Positions 35,282 through 43,242 of a DNA stretch of 64,000 nt are shown piece by piece. Within the stretch, counting starts at the first letter, position 1. Every line of letters starts with the position of its first letter. Where the stretch lies: the NCBI GenBank assembly GCA_045660325.1, contig JAZRDO010000001.1:1-64000 (forward strand), in the 5' to 3' direction. Both the position numbers and the translations under genes were made by a program. The notes beneath the pieces are model-generated. The model made no database searches. It saw only the letters and a program-made list of their open reading frames with translations, and was not told where the DNA came from. The DNA is from SVTX01 sp045660325. Its GTDB lineage: Bacteria; Bacillota; Clostridia; Oscillospirales; CAG-272.

Positions 35282-35818
35282 TTATTTTGCCGACTTTGTA
35301 TTTATCGGAGAAATAACCATACTCATCATTCTTCCGTCAACCGAGGGCTTCTTGTCAACAGTACCTACCTCAGAGCAGAACTCGCCGAACTTATCAATGA
35401 TCTCGCGACCGATTGCCAAGTGGCTCATTTCTCTGTTGCGGAACTTCATAACTACGCGTACCTTGTTTCCTGATGTAAGGAACTTGCACGCCTGCTTTGC
35501 CTTCGTCTCGAAGTCGTGCGTATCGATTCTGGGCGACAGCTGAATCTCCTTGAGTTCAATTGTCTGCTGCTTCTTCTTGGCTTCCTTCTCACGCTTTTCA
35601 CGTTCGAAGCGATACTTGCCAAAATCCATGATCTTACATACGGGCGGATTTGCCTGCGCGGACATAAGTACAAGGTCAGAGCCCTGATTGTATGCCAGCT
35701 GGAGTGCCTTATCCGAGCTCATCATACCGAGCTGCTCTCCGTCTGTTCCTATAACGCGTACCTCGGGGAAATTAATTTCCTCATTAACGAGAGTATCCTT
35801 AGAGTTGTTTGCTGCTAT
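35282..35818 (-). CDS. infC: Translation initiation factor IF-3, with AUA start codon
   Basis: The protein has 178 residues. The N-terminal domain (NEEINFPEVRVIG, EQLGMMSSDKALQLA, about 12-45) and C-terminal domain (KEIQLSPRIDTHDFETK to the end) are both complete. No ATG, GTG or TTG gives the full N-terminal domain. The frame instead begins at an ATA codon at 35818, 7 nt after GGAGGTG (35832-35826), followed by GCAGCAAAC. Rare AUU/AUC/AUA starts are a known infC trait that lets IF-3 down-regulate its own translation. The first ATG at 35725 would cut off the N-terminal domain. Confidence 0.95.
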   Translation of the reverse strand: MAANNSKDTLVNEEINFPEVRVIGTDGEQLGMMSSDKALQLAYNQGSDLVLMSAQANPPVCKIMDFGKYRFEREKREKEAKKKQQTIELKEIQLSPRIDTHDFETKAKQACKFLTSGNKVRVVMKFRNREMSHLAIGREIIDKFGEFCSEVGTVDKKPSVDGRMMSMVISPINTKSAK

Positions 35819-35825
35819 GGTCGTT

Positions 35826-35998
35826 CACCTCCGAAAAATAATTTTTGCGATAATATTTGTTCATCAGCGCGTTTTAAAATAAAAAACGCACCGAAGCCAA
35901 GACTCCCGTGCACACAATTACCGCTTTTTAGCGATTAAAGTTATTGACCACTGCGCGACCTTTTCGGCAGGGTGGAAGCATGGGACTTCGCTTTATTC
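35826..35998 (-). promoter_or_regulatory. infC leader with attenuator-like hairpin and strong RBS
   Basis: The leader is about 170 nt long. A terminator-like stem GCAC-g-GGAG-tcttgg-CTTC-g-GTGC (35911-35888) is followed by GTTTTTTATTTT, so transcription can stop before infC. Upstream it contains further pairing blocks such as GAAGTCCCATGCTTC. The known L20-dependent attenuation of the B. subtilis infC operon gives a model for control. The GGAGGTG site at 35832-35826 serves the AUA start. Confidence 0.7.
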
Positions 35999-36004
35999 CC
36001 AAGT

Positions 36005-36033
36005 ATTATATCATACTCCTTCCCTTTTGTCAA
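36005..36033 (-). promoter_or_regulatory. Promoter of the infC-rpmI-rplT operon
   Basis: On the minus strand a perfect TTGACA (36033-36028) and TATAAT (36010-36005) are separated by 17 bp. Confidence 0.88.
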
Positions 36034-36239
36034 TAGCCGAAATGAAATTTTTTCAGAAAAATTATTTACGACATTTCGTCTCAAAAACCGCGATTAAAGA
36101 GCAAAAAATTCCGCACAGTGCGATAAAAAGCCCTCCGTCGTCGCAAAATATACAAAAATTACCACGACATTTATAGCGAAATTTCTATACGCTATTTAAA
36201 TTGCCGAAATTTTCAGACAAAAATCGTTGAATTTGGCTA
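36034..36239. other. AT-rich spacer between divergent infC and small-RNA promoters
   Basis: No open reading frame, repeat or clear hairpin is visible in this stretch, apart from short A/T runs. The whole gap 35819-36583 holds the infC leader, two divergent promoters, the candidate small RNA and the lon promoter. Confidence 0.6.
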
Positions 36240-36268
36240 TTTACAAAAGTCGCTTTTTGCTGTATAAT
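36240..36268 (+). promoter_or_regulatory. Promoter of the candidate small RNA
   Basis: TTTACA (36240-36245) and TATAAT (36263-36268) are separated by 17 bp. The predicted start is near 36275, exactly at the first hairpin of the RNA. Confidence 0.75.
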
Positions 36269-36274
36269 AATTAA

Positions 36275-36392
36275 GCAAGGGAAAAATTCCTTGCGAGGAG
36301 ATAAAAGAGCACTTCCATTGTGCGGTGTCTACGCGGTATCAATCTTATGATACAGAGCAGCGGCCGTATTTTCGGGGGTGCTTTTTCCTTTT
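36275..36392 (+). ncRNA. Candidate structured small RNA of about 118 nt, upstream of lon
   Basis: The transcript would begin with hairpin GCAAGG (36275-36280)/CCTTGC (36289-36294). A long closing helix then pairs AAAAGAGCACTTCC (36303-36316) with GGGGGTGCTTTTT (36374-36386), and its 3' strand ends in a T run, so it doubles as terminator. Inside lies a perfect hairpin GTATCA-ATCTTA-TGATAC (36336-36353) and the unpaired-looking segments gcggtgtctacgcg and agagcagcggccg. It has its own promoter, and lon has another, so it looks like an independent RNA rather than a lon leader. I do not recognise the family. It lacks the GGAA tetraloop of SRP RNA and is too short for 6S RNA or tmRNA. Confidence 0.6.
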
Positions 36393-36448
36393 GTCTTTAA
36401 AATATTATATATTTTATATATAAAATGCAAAAAAATCTACAAAACCTA

Positions 36449-36477
36449 TGGAAAAATACAAAAAAATGTGGTATAAT
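36449..36477 (+). promoter_or_regulatory. Probable lon promoter
   Basis: TATAAT at 36472-36477 has only a weak -35 element (TGGAAA, 17 bp upstream). It lies about 107 bp before the lon start codon. The poor -35 box could mean an activator or another sigma factor. Confidence 0.5.
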
Positions 36478-36583
36478 ATTATAATTGAAGGAATATTTTT
36501 ATTTTTGGTTCGCCGCACGCGAAGAAAAACGCGTTTTCCTTCATACAAAACAAGAATTTACCTATTTTCAGGAGATATATATT

Positions 36584-38989
36584 ATGTCAGACATTATTGA
36601 AAAAGTGGAAAAGCTCTCGCTTCCCTTGATAGTTTTAGAGGATATCGTAGCTTTTCCCGCGGAAATTATAAATTTTCAGGTCAAAAAGGACGACTACGGC
36701 TCTCACGTAGCCGCAAGTGAGGCTGCCGACGGCTCTCGCTTTGCCTTCGCGCTCCCGCTCGTTGACAACGGCGAGGGCGAGATGATCCCCTACGACGTCG
36801 GTACTGTCATCAAGATCAAGCAGCTTGTAAAGTCCAACGACGGCACACAAAGAGTAGTAGCCGAAGGCTTCTCGCGCGCGATTATGATGTCGTATAAGGA
36901 ATCGGGCAAATACAATACCGCAGAGGTCATCTGCAAGACAATGGTGCTTCCCGAGGACGGAAGCGTTAAGGGCGAGGCATACAAGCGCCGTATGATCGAG
37001 GCGGTCGAGAAGATACATAAGCTCGTGCCCTCAATTCCGAAGGAAATCGTAAGCACCGCGAAATCCATCAAAAATCCCGCGCTTTTAGCGGATTTCATAG
37101 CTTCAAACGTACTTGTAAAGCACGAGGATAAGCTCGAGATCCTCCACATATTCAACCCCTATCAGAGAATGGAGACACTTCTCTCCCTTCTCGACAACGA
37201 AATTGAGATCTTAAAGATCCAGTCGTCTATCCACAAGAAGACGCAGGAAAGAATAAGCAAGACACAGAAGGACTTCTATCTTCGCGAGGAGCTTCGCGCG
37301 ATTCAGGACGAGCTCGGCGACGGTATGAGCGAGATCGACGAATACAGAATAAAGGTAGAAAAGCTTGAGGCGGGCGACGAGGTAAAGAAAAAGCTCAGCC
37401 GCGAGATCGACCGACTCGCAAAGTCCCCCTTTGGCAGCGCGGAGGCGACCGTGCTCTCAAACTATCTTGACACCTGCTTGGAGCTTCCCTGGAGCAAGGC
37501 AACGAAGGACAGAGCCGACGTTAAGCGCGCTCGCGCCATACTTGACCGCGACCACGAGGGACTTTCGGACGTCAAGGAAAGACTCCTTGAATTTTTGGCA
37601 GTTAAGCAGTTAAATCCCGATCTTAAGGGACAAATAATATGCCTTGAGGGCCCTCCCGGCGTAGGTAAGACCTCGATCGCATCATCTCTTGCGCAGGCAA
37701 TGAACAGAAAGTACGTTCGCGTGTCTCTCGGCGGCGTTCGCGACGAGGCGGACATCCGCGGACATAGAAAGACCTACGTGGGCGCGATGCCGGGCAGAAT
37801 CATATCCGCAATCATTCAGGCGGGAACAAAGAATCCCCTCGTTCTTCTCGACGAGATCGACAAGCTCGCAAACGACGGCCGCGGAGATCCCGCGTCTGCA
37901 CTTCTCGAGGTGCTTGATCCCGAGCAGAACAAGGCGTTCCGCGATCATTTCGTTGAAATGCCGTTCGACCTTTCGGACTGTGTTTTCATTGCGACCGCAA
38001 ACACGCTTGACACAGTTCCCCGCCCCCTTATAGACAGAATGGAAATTATCCACCTTGAAACCTACACAAAGAGTGAAAAGATGGGTATTGCAAAGAATCA
38101 TCTTATTCCCAAGCAGTTAAAGAGACACGGACTTACAAAGAGAAGCTTGAAGCTTACCGACGAAGCGCTCGAGGAGATAATTGACTCCTACACCCGCGAG
38201 TCAGGTGTCCGCAATCTTGAGCGCGAGCTCAGCTCCCTTTGCAGAAAGGCAGCTCTCCGCATAATAAACGAGGAAGTAAAGACGGTTACCGTCGGGGTAG
38301 CCGACGTAAAGAAATATCTCGGCCCCGAAAAGATACTTCCCGAGAAAATTTCTACCGAAAGTCAGGTTGGCGTAGTAAACGGACTTGCATACACGCAGGT
38401 CGGCGGCGATCTCTTAAAGATCGAGGTTGCTATCCTTGACGGAACGGGCAAGCTTGAGCTTACGGGCACACTCGGTGACGTAATGGAGGAGTCCGCAAAG
38501 GCGGCTATAACCTGCGCGCGTCAGCTGTGCGACAAATACAACATTCCTTCTGACTTCTATCAGAAGAAGGACATACATATTCACGTTCCCGAGGGCGCGA
38601 TCCCGAAGGACGGTCCCTCCGCAGGCGTTACTATGCTCACCGCTCTTGTGAGCGCGCTCTCAGGCATTCCCGTAAAGAGCGACGTGGCGATGACGGGCGA
38701 GATCACCCTTCGCGGCAACGTGCTCGCGATCGGCGGACTCCGCGAAAAGACAATGGCGGCATTCTCCGCGGGCGTCAAGACGGTCATCATTCCCGCCGAC
38801 AACGTAAAGGACATTGAAAAGACCGATCCCTTAGTACGTGAGAACATCACGTTTATACCCTGCCGCCGCGCAAGCGAGGTGCTCCTCGCCGCTCTCGATA
38901 TTAAGAGAAACGAGGCGGCAAGTAACGAGGCGACGACTCCCGCATTCATTGGAGACGCCGCAAAAGGACATATTCACGTAAACGCGTAA
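36584..38989 (+). CDS. lon: ATP-dependent protease Lon
   Basis: The protein has 801 residues, a normal Lon length. It has the N-terminal LON substrate-binding domain (about 8-200), a coiled-coil helical region, the AAA+ module with Walker A GPPGVGKTS (about 355-363) and Walker B VLLDEIDKL, and the C-terminal protease with the catalytic serine in PKDGPSAGVTM (S about 679) and lysine near 722. It degrades misfolded and regulatory proteins in the cytoplasm. The start at 36584 follows AGGAGAT. engB follows 22 bp later, the common lon-ysxC order. Confidence 0.97.
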   Translation: MSDIIEKVEKLSLPLIVLEDIVAFPAEIINFQVKKDDYGSHVAASEAADGSRFAFALPLVDNGEGEMIPYDVGTVIKIKQLVKSNDGTQRVVAEGFSRAIMMSYKESGKYNTAEVICKTMVLPEDGSVKGEAYKRRMIEAVEKIHKLVPSIPKEIVSTAKSIKNPALLADFIASNVLVKHEDKLEILHIFNPYQRMETLLSLLDNEIEILKIQSSIHKKTQERISKTQKDFYLREELRAIQDELGDGMSEIDEYRIKVEKLEAGDEVKKKLSREIDRLAKSPFGSAEATVLSNYLDTCLELPWSKATKDRADVKRARAILDRDHEGLSDVKERLLEFLAVKQLNPDLKGQIICLEGPPGVGKTSIASSLAQAMNRKYVRVSLGGVRDEADIRGHRKTYVGAMPGRIISAIIQAGTKNPLVLLDEIDKLANDGRGDPASALLEVLDPEQNKAFRDHFVEMPFDLSDCVFIATANTLDTVPRPLIDRMEIIHLETYTKSEKMGIAKNHLIPKQLKRHGLTKRSLKLTDEALEEIIDSYTRESGVRNLERELSSLCRKAALRIINEEVKTVTVGVADVKKYLGPEKILPEKISTESQVGVVNGLAYTQVGGDLLKIEVAILDGTGKLELTGTLGDVMEESAKAAITCARQLCDKYNIPSDFYQKKDIHIHVPEGAIPKDGPSAGVTMLTALVSALSGIPVKSDVAMTGEITLRGNVLAIGGLREKTMAAFSAGVKTVIIPADNVKDIEKTDPLVRENITFIPCRRASEVLLAALDIKRNEAASNEATTPAFIGDAAKGHIHVNA

Positions 38990-39011
38990 AAGATTATTTG
39001 AGGTTACTTAT

Positions 39012-39617
39012 ATGGCACTTAATACACAGAACGTAAATCTTAAAATGACCGCAGGTCTTGCGAGTCAGTTCCCCCGCGATCCCATTCCCCAGATGGCTCT
39101 CTCGGGCAGATCAAACGTAGGTAAAAGCTCGCTTATAAACACACTTCTCGGCAGAAAATCCCTCGCAAGAGTGTCTGCTACACCCGGTAAGACCATTACC
39201 GTAAACTTCTACGAGGTTGACAAAAAGCTCTTCCTCGTTGACCTTCCGGGCTACGGCTTTGCGGCAAGAAACCCCGCAGACCGCGAAAAGTGGAGCTCAC
39301 TTACCGACGGTTACTTTACAAAGAACCCCAATATTGATTTGGTTAAGGGCGTAATTCAGCTTATCGACTCACGCGCGGGCATCACTAAGGACGATAGAAT
39401 GATGCTTGAATGGATGAACGCGACGGGAATGTACTACGTTATCGTCATTACCAAAATCGACAAGCTCAACAAGACCGACAGAGCCGCATGCATTGAGAAG
39501 ATCACAAACGACCCTGTAATCAACCCCGACACCAAGATCATTCCCTTCTCTTCGCTCAAGGGCGAGGGCAAGGCGGAGCTTTGGCGCGAAATTTCCATTT
39601 GCACAAACGTTAAATAA
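39012..39617 (+). CDS. engB: Ribosome-assembly GTPase EngB/YsxC
   Basis: The protein has 201 residues. GTPase motifs are G1 GRSNVGKSS (32-40), G2 threonine in ATPGKT, G3 DLPGYG and G4 TKIDK. It acts in large ribosomal subunit assembly. It is co-transcribed with lon, and its 3' end is followed directly by the inverted-repeat block at 39618. Confidence 0.97.
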   Translation: MALNTQNVNLKMTAGLASQFPRDPIPQMALSGRSNVGKSSLINTLLGRKSLARVSATPGKTITVNFYEVDKKLFLVDLPGYGFAARNPADREKWSSLTDGYFTKNPNIDLVKGVIQLIDSRAGITKDDRMMLEWMNATGMYYVIVITKIDKLNKTDRAACIEKITNDPVINPDTKIIPFSSLKGEGKAELWREISICTNVK

Positions 39618-39755
39618 GTGCAAAGTTAAGAGTGCAAAGTTAAGGTGGATTTTCGGACGAGCCGAAAATCTCCATTTCCAAACGTACTAACTCTGCATTC
39701 TGCACTCTGCACTCTGCCCCCTGCACTCTGCCCCCTGCCCTCTGCACTCACAAAA
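39618..39755 (+). repeat. Intergenic inverted-repeat element with short tandem repeats
   Basis: The left part is two copies of AGTGCAAAGTTAAG (39617-39643). The centre is a hairpin GGTGGATTTTCGG-acgag-CCGAAAATCTCC (39644-39673). The right part is a run of tgcactctgc-type units (39694-39750). Its reverse complement (gtgcagagtgcagagttag) resembles the left part, so the whole block can fold back on itself. It separates engB from lysA. It is probably a dispersed intergenic repeat of the host genome, and it may also act as a terminator. Confidence 0.75.
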
Positions 39756-39777
39756 AACTAAAACAAAGGATAAAACA

Positions 39778-41079
39778 ATGATTTTATACCCTCATCTTTC
39801 TACTAACGAAAAAGGACACTTGACCATAGGCGGTCTTGACACAGTTGAGCTTGCCGCAAAATACGGCACTCCTGCATACATTATGGACGAGAACGTCATT
39901 CGCGAAAATATGCGCGAATACAAATCCGCCGCAGAAAAATATTTCGGCGAGGGCGCTCTTCCGCTTTTCGCGTCGAAGGCTCTCTGCTTTGTTGAAATAT
40001 ACAAGATTGCCGCAGAGGAAGGACTCGGTATCGACTGCGTTTCGGGCGGCGAGCTTTACACCGCAAAGGTAGCGGGCTTCCCCGCAGAGCGCATTTATTT
40101 CCACGGCAACAACAAGACACAGCGCGACATTTGCGATGCTATGGATATGGGCGTCGGTCATTTCGTTGTTGATAACGTAAACGAGCTTTATGCGGTAAAT
40201 GCCGAGGCGCAGAAGCGTGGCATTACTCAGGATATTCTCCTTCGCATAACTCCCGGTATAGACCCCCACACTCACAAGGCAGTCGTTACGGGCAGCGTTG
40301 ACTCCAAGTTCGGCAACGCTATCGAAACGGGGCAGGCTATGGAAATAGTGAAGCTTGCGCTCTCTCTTTCAAACATCAAGCTTGACGGCATTCACTGTCA
40401 TATCGGCTCACAGATCTTTGACGTTTCACCCTTCGCATCCGCGGCGGAGATTATGACAAGCTTTATTGCCGATATCAAGACAGAATGTAATTTTGAGATC
40501 AAGCAGCTCAACCTCGGCGGCGGGCTCGGTGTAAAGTATCTTGACTCCCAGCCCACAGTAAATTACACCGAATCCATTCGCGAGATTGCCGAGATCGTGA
40601 AGAAAGAATGCGACAAAAACAATATAAATATGCCCGAGGTGCGCCTCGAGCCCGGTCGCTCCATAGTTGCCAATGCGGGAATTACACTCTACACAGTTGG
40701 CGGCATCAAGGAGATCCCCGGATTCTTAAACTACATTTCGGTTGACGGCGGTATGCCCGACAACCCCCGCTACGCGCTCTATCAGTCCCCCTACACCTTT
40801 GTTATAGCAAACAAGGCCGACAAGGTGCGCGACTATACGGCGACAATTGCGGGCAGATGCTGTGAATCGGGCGACCTTCTCGGCGAGAGAGTTGAGATTC
40901 AGTCCGCAGAGGTTGGAGACATTCTCGCAACACTCACGACAGGCGCGTACAATTTCTCAATGGCATCAAACTACAACCGTATTCCCCGTCCCCCTGTTAT
41001 TTTTGTCAAGAACGGAGAAGCACGCGTGGTAGTCCGTCGCGAAAGCTACGAGGATCTTATTCGAAACGATATTTTCTAA
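39778..41079 (+). CDS. lysA: Diaminopimelate decarboxylase
   Basis: The protein has 433 residues and is a PLP enzyme of the alanine-racemase-fold group. The PLP lysine is K67 in LFASKALCF. Also present are GIDCVSGGELY, HCHIGSQIFD, the glycine loop LNLGGGLGVKY and EPGRSIVANAG. The C-terminal CESGD carries the active-site cysteine. It makes lysine from meso-diaminopimelate, the last step of the pathway. An AAAGGA site precedes the ATG. It starts a plus-strand run that includes the M50 protease gene 18 bp downstream. Confidence 0.96.
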   Translation: MILYPHLSTNEKGHLTIGGLDTVELAAKYGTPAYIMDENVIRENMREYKSAAEKYFGEGALPLFASKALCFVEIYKIAAEEGLGIDCVSGGELYTAKVAGFPAERIYFHGNNKTQRDICDAMDMGVGHFVVDNVNELYAVNAEAQKRGITQDILLRITPGIDPHTHKAVVTGSVDSKFGNAIETGQAMEIVKLALSLSNIKLDGIHCHIGSQIFDVSPFASAAEIMTSFIADIKTECNFEIKQLNLGGGLGVKYLDSQPTVNYTESIREIAEIVKKECDKNNINMPEVRLEPGRSIVANAGITLYTVGGIKEIPGFLNYISVDGGMPDNPRYALYQSPYTFVIANKADKVRDYTATIAGRCCESGDLLGERVEIQSAEVGDILATLTTGAYNFSMASNYNRIPRPPVIFVKNGEARVVVRRESYEDLIRNDIF

Positions 41080-41097
41080 TACTCATAAGGAGTAGCT

Positions 41098-41814
41098 ATG
41101 ATTTTAAACATTCTCCCCGATCTTATGTCGGGAAACTGGCGTGAGGCGCTCATATATCTGCTCTTTACGCTCGTAATAGTAATCTTTACTCTGTCTGTTC
41201 ACGAGGCGGCTCACGGCTTTATAGCCAACAAAATGGGCGATCCTACCGCGAAAAATTTAGGCAGACTTACAATAAACCCCATAAAGCATCTTGATCCCAT
41301 CGGATTTCTTGCAATGCTCGTATTCGGCTTCGGTTGGGCAAAGCCCGTGCCGATAAACGCGCGCCACTTCAAAAATCCCAAATGGGGAATGGCGCTCACA
41401 GGTATCGCAGGCCCCGTAGCGAATCTTTTAATGGGTCTTATCGGCTCGATTCTCTACGGCTTCACTCTCCCCATCTGGGCAAGACTTTCAGCTCAAGAGG
41501 GATTTGTGGGCAATATTGCAAACGTAATGCCTCTGTTCTTCTTCCTTCTCGGAATGTACAACTTTATCTTTATGGCATTCAACTTAATTCCCCTGCCGCC
41601 CTTTGACGGCTCGAGATTTTTCTACGCCTTCCTTCCTGCGAAGGTATATTTCGGTATTATGAAATATGAGCGCTTTATTTTGCTCGGACTTTTCGCAGTT
41701 CTTTTCGTGCTTACAAGATTTTTCGGTATTTCTCCGTTTAGTTGGATTGCCGAGAAAATATTCTACGGCGTAGCAAATCCATTTTTCCTCTTAGGAAAGC
41801 TCTTATTCCTATAA
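41098..41814 (+). CDS. Site-2 protease family M50 membrane metalloprotease
   Basis: The protein has 238 residues with about five or six hydrophobic segments. The zinc motif H35-E-A-A-H39 lies in the first or second helix, and the later ligand motif is NLIPLPPFDGSRF. This is the short M50 type (YwhC-like) without PDZ or CBS domains, found next to scpAB in many Firmicutes. The substrate is unknown; some relatives cleave membrane-bound regulators. The start follows AAGGAGTAGC. Confidence 0.93.
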   Translation: MILNILPDLMSGNWREALIYLLFTLVIVIFTLSVHEAAHGFIANKMGDPTAKNLGRLTINPIKHLDPIGFLAMLVFGFGWAKPVPINARHFKNPKWGMALTGIAGPVANLLMGLIGSILYGFTLPIWARLSAQEGFVGNIANVMPLFFFLLGMYNFIFMAFNLIPLPPFDGSRFFYAFLPAKVYFGIMKYERFILLGLFAVLFVLTRFFGISPFSWIAEKIFYGVANPFFLLGKLLFL

Positions 41815-41835
41815 AAAACACGGAGGTCAGACCCA

Positions 41836-42627
41836 TTGGAAGAAATTAAATATCATATAGGTGAGTTCGACGGGCCTCTTGACCTTCTGCTTACCTTGAT
41901 ACAAAAGAACAAGGTCGAGATTCAGGACATCCCGATCTCCCTTATCTGCGATCAATATATGGCGTATCTTAACGAAGCGCAAAAGCTCAATATGGATATC
42001 GCAACCGAGTTTCTCGTTATGGCGAGCGAGCTTATGCTTATCAAAAGTAAGATGCTCCTCCCCAAAATCAAAGAGGACGAGGAAGACCCACGCGCCTCTT
42101 TGGCTGACGCGCTTATCAAATACGCGCAGGCGAAGGAAGCGGCAAAGAAAATGGCGCTCCTCTACCCCAAATACAGTGGCAGACTTGAAAAGGACACCGA
42201 CGAAATTTCCATTGACAAGAGCTTTGTCGAGGATCAGGAAGTCGAAGCATTAACTCAGGCGGTGCGCCGCATAATCACCTACAATGAAAACAGACCAAAG
42301 CTCGAAAAGAATATTTTCAAGCCTATGATAAGCTCTCCCATAGTTCCCGTCGAGGTAAAGATCGTGGGCATTTTAAACAAAATGGGCGAGACTAATGCTC
42401 CTACTAAAATAAAATCGCTGCTTGACGAGGCAACTTCTCTGCCCGATATGATCGCGATTTTCTTAGGTATTCTGGAGCTTATTAAAATACGCAGGATTCT
42501 TATCTGCGACAACGACGAATTTTCCACCATTCTCGACGACGAGGCAACCCTTGTAATGAATGAAAATTACAGCGAAGAGATGGCAAAGAAGACAGATACG
42601 ACAAAGGAGGAAGAAACAAATGAATGA
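41836..42627 (+). CDS. scpA: Segregation and condensation protein A
   Basis: The protein has 263 residues. It is the kleisin subunit of the SMC-ScpAB condensin: the N-terminus has FDGPLDLLLTLIQKNKVEIQDIPI (residues about 9-32), and the C-terminal winged helix has FLGILELIKIRRI. The start is a TTG at 41836, 9 nt after CGGAGG, because no in-frame ATG gives the conserved N-terminus. The 3' end overlaps scpB by 8 nt. Confidence 0.96.
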   Translation: MEEIKYHIGEFDGPLDLLLTLIQKNKVEIQDIPISLICDQYMAYLNEAQKLNMDIATEFLVMASELMLIKSKMLLPKIKEDEEDPRASLADALIKYAQAKEAAKKMALLYPKYSGRLEKDTDEISIDKSFVEDQEVEALTQAVRRIITYNENRPKLEKNIFKPMISSPIVPVEVKIVGILNKMGETNAPTKIKSLLDEATSLPDMIAIFLGILELIKIRRILICDNDEFSTILDDEATLVMNENYSEEMAKKTDTTKEEETNE

Positions 42628-43213
42628 TGAGCTCCGTCCTATAGCCGACGTTACCGCCGCAATTGAAGCGATACTTTTCGCGGCAGGTCATCCCGTAGAA
42701 TACGAGTGCCTCGCGGCAGTTCTCGGTCTTTCCGAGGGCGACGTGAAGGTCATCCTGACGGAAATGGCAAAGGAATACGAGTCCCCCGACTCACGTCGCG
42801 GTCTTCTTCTCCTTATGTACCCCACGGGATGCCAGCTCTCCACAAAGGAGCAGTTCCTTCCCTACATACGTGAGGCCCTCGGTATAAAACGCGGCGGCAA
42901 CCTCTCCAACTCTACTATGGAGGCACTTGCAATCGTGGCTTATAACCAGCCCGTAACCCGCTCCGACGTTGACAACATCCGCGGCGTTGACTCATCCTAC
43001 GCTATGACCTCCTTGATCGACAAGGGACTTATTGAGGTCTGCGGCAGACTCGAAGCGCCCGGTCGTCCTATGCTTTACGCGACAAGTGACAAGTTCCTGC
43101 GCGTGTTCGGCATCTCCTCCCTTGAGGAGCTTCCTGTAACCGAGCTTACCCACATCAACGAGGATGCGGACACCGACACAGAAAACGGCGAGGAAAACTC
43201 AATAACCATCTGA
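42620..43213 (+). CDS. scpB: Segregation and condensation protein B
   Basis: The protein has 197 residues. It shows two winged-helix domains: IEAILFAAGHPVEYECLA, then LSNSTMEALAIVAYNQPVTRSDVDNIRGVDSS (residues about 94-125), the ScpB signature. It binds the ScpA centre in the condensin. The ATG at 42620 lies within the scpA stop region, with AAAGGAGG upstream, so translation is coupled. Confidence 0.96.
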   Translation: MNDELRPIADVTAAIEAILFAAGHPVEYECLAAVLGLSEGDVKVILTEMAKEYESPDSRRGLLLLMYPTGCQLSTKEQFLPYIREALGIKRGGNLSNSTMEALAIVAYNQPVTRSDVDNIRGVDSSYAMTSLIDKGLIEVCGRLEAPGRPMLYATSDKFLRVFGISSLEELPVTELTHINEDADTDTENGEENSITI

Positions 43214-43242
43214 TTTAAGCGTACAAAAATCTTCAGAGAGGA

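Noticed and set aside
35282..35725. infC starting at ATG 35725
   Set aside because: This would remove the IF-3 N-terminal domain, which is intact upstream in the same frame behind a proper RBS and an ATA codon.
36275..36392. SRP (4.5S-type) RNA
   Set aside because: AGAGCAGCGG loosely resembles the SRP asymmetric loop, but the GGAA-type tetraloop and the partner strand are absent.
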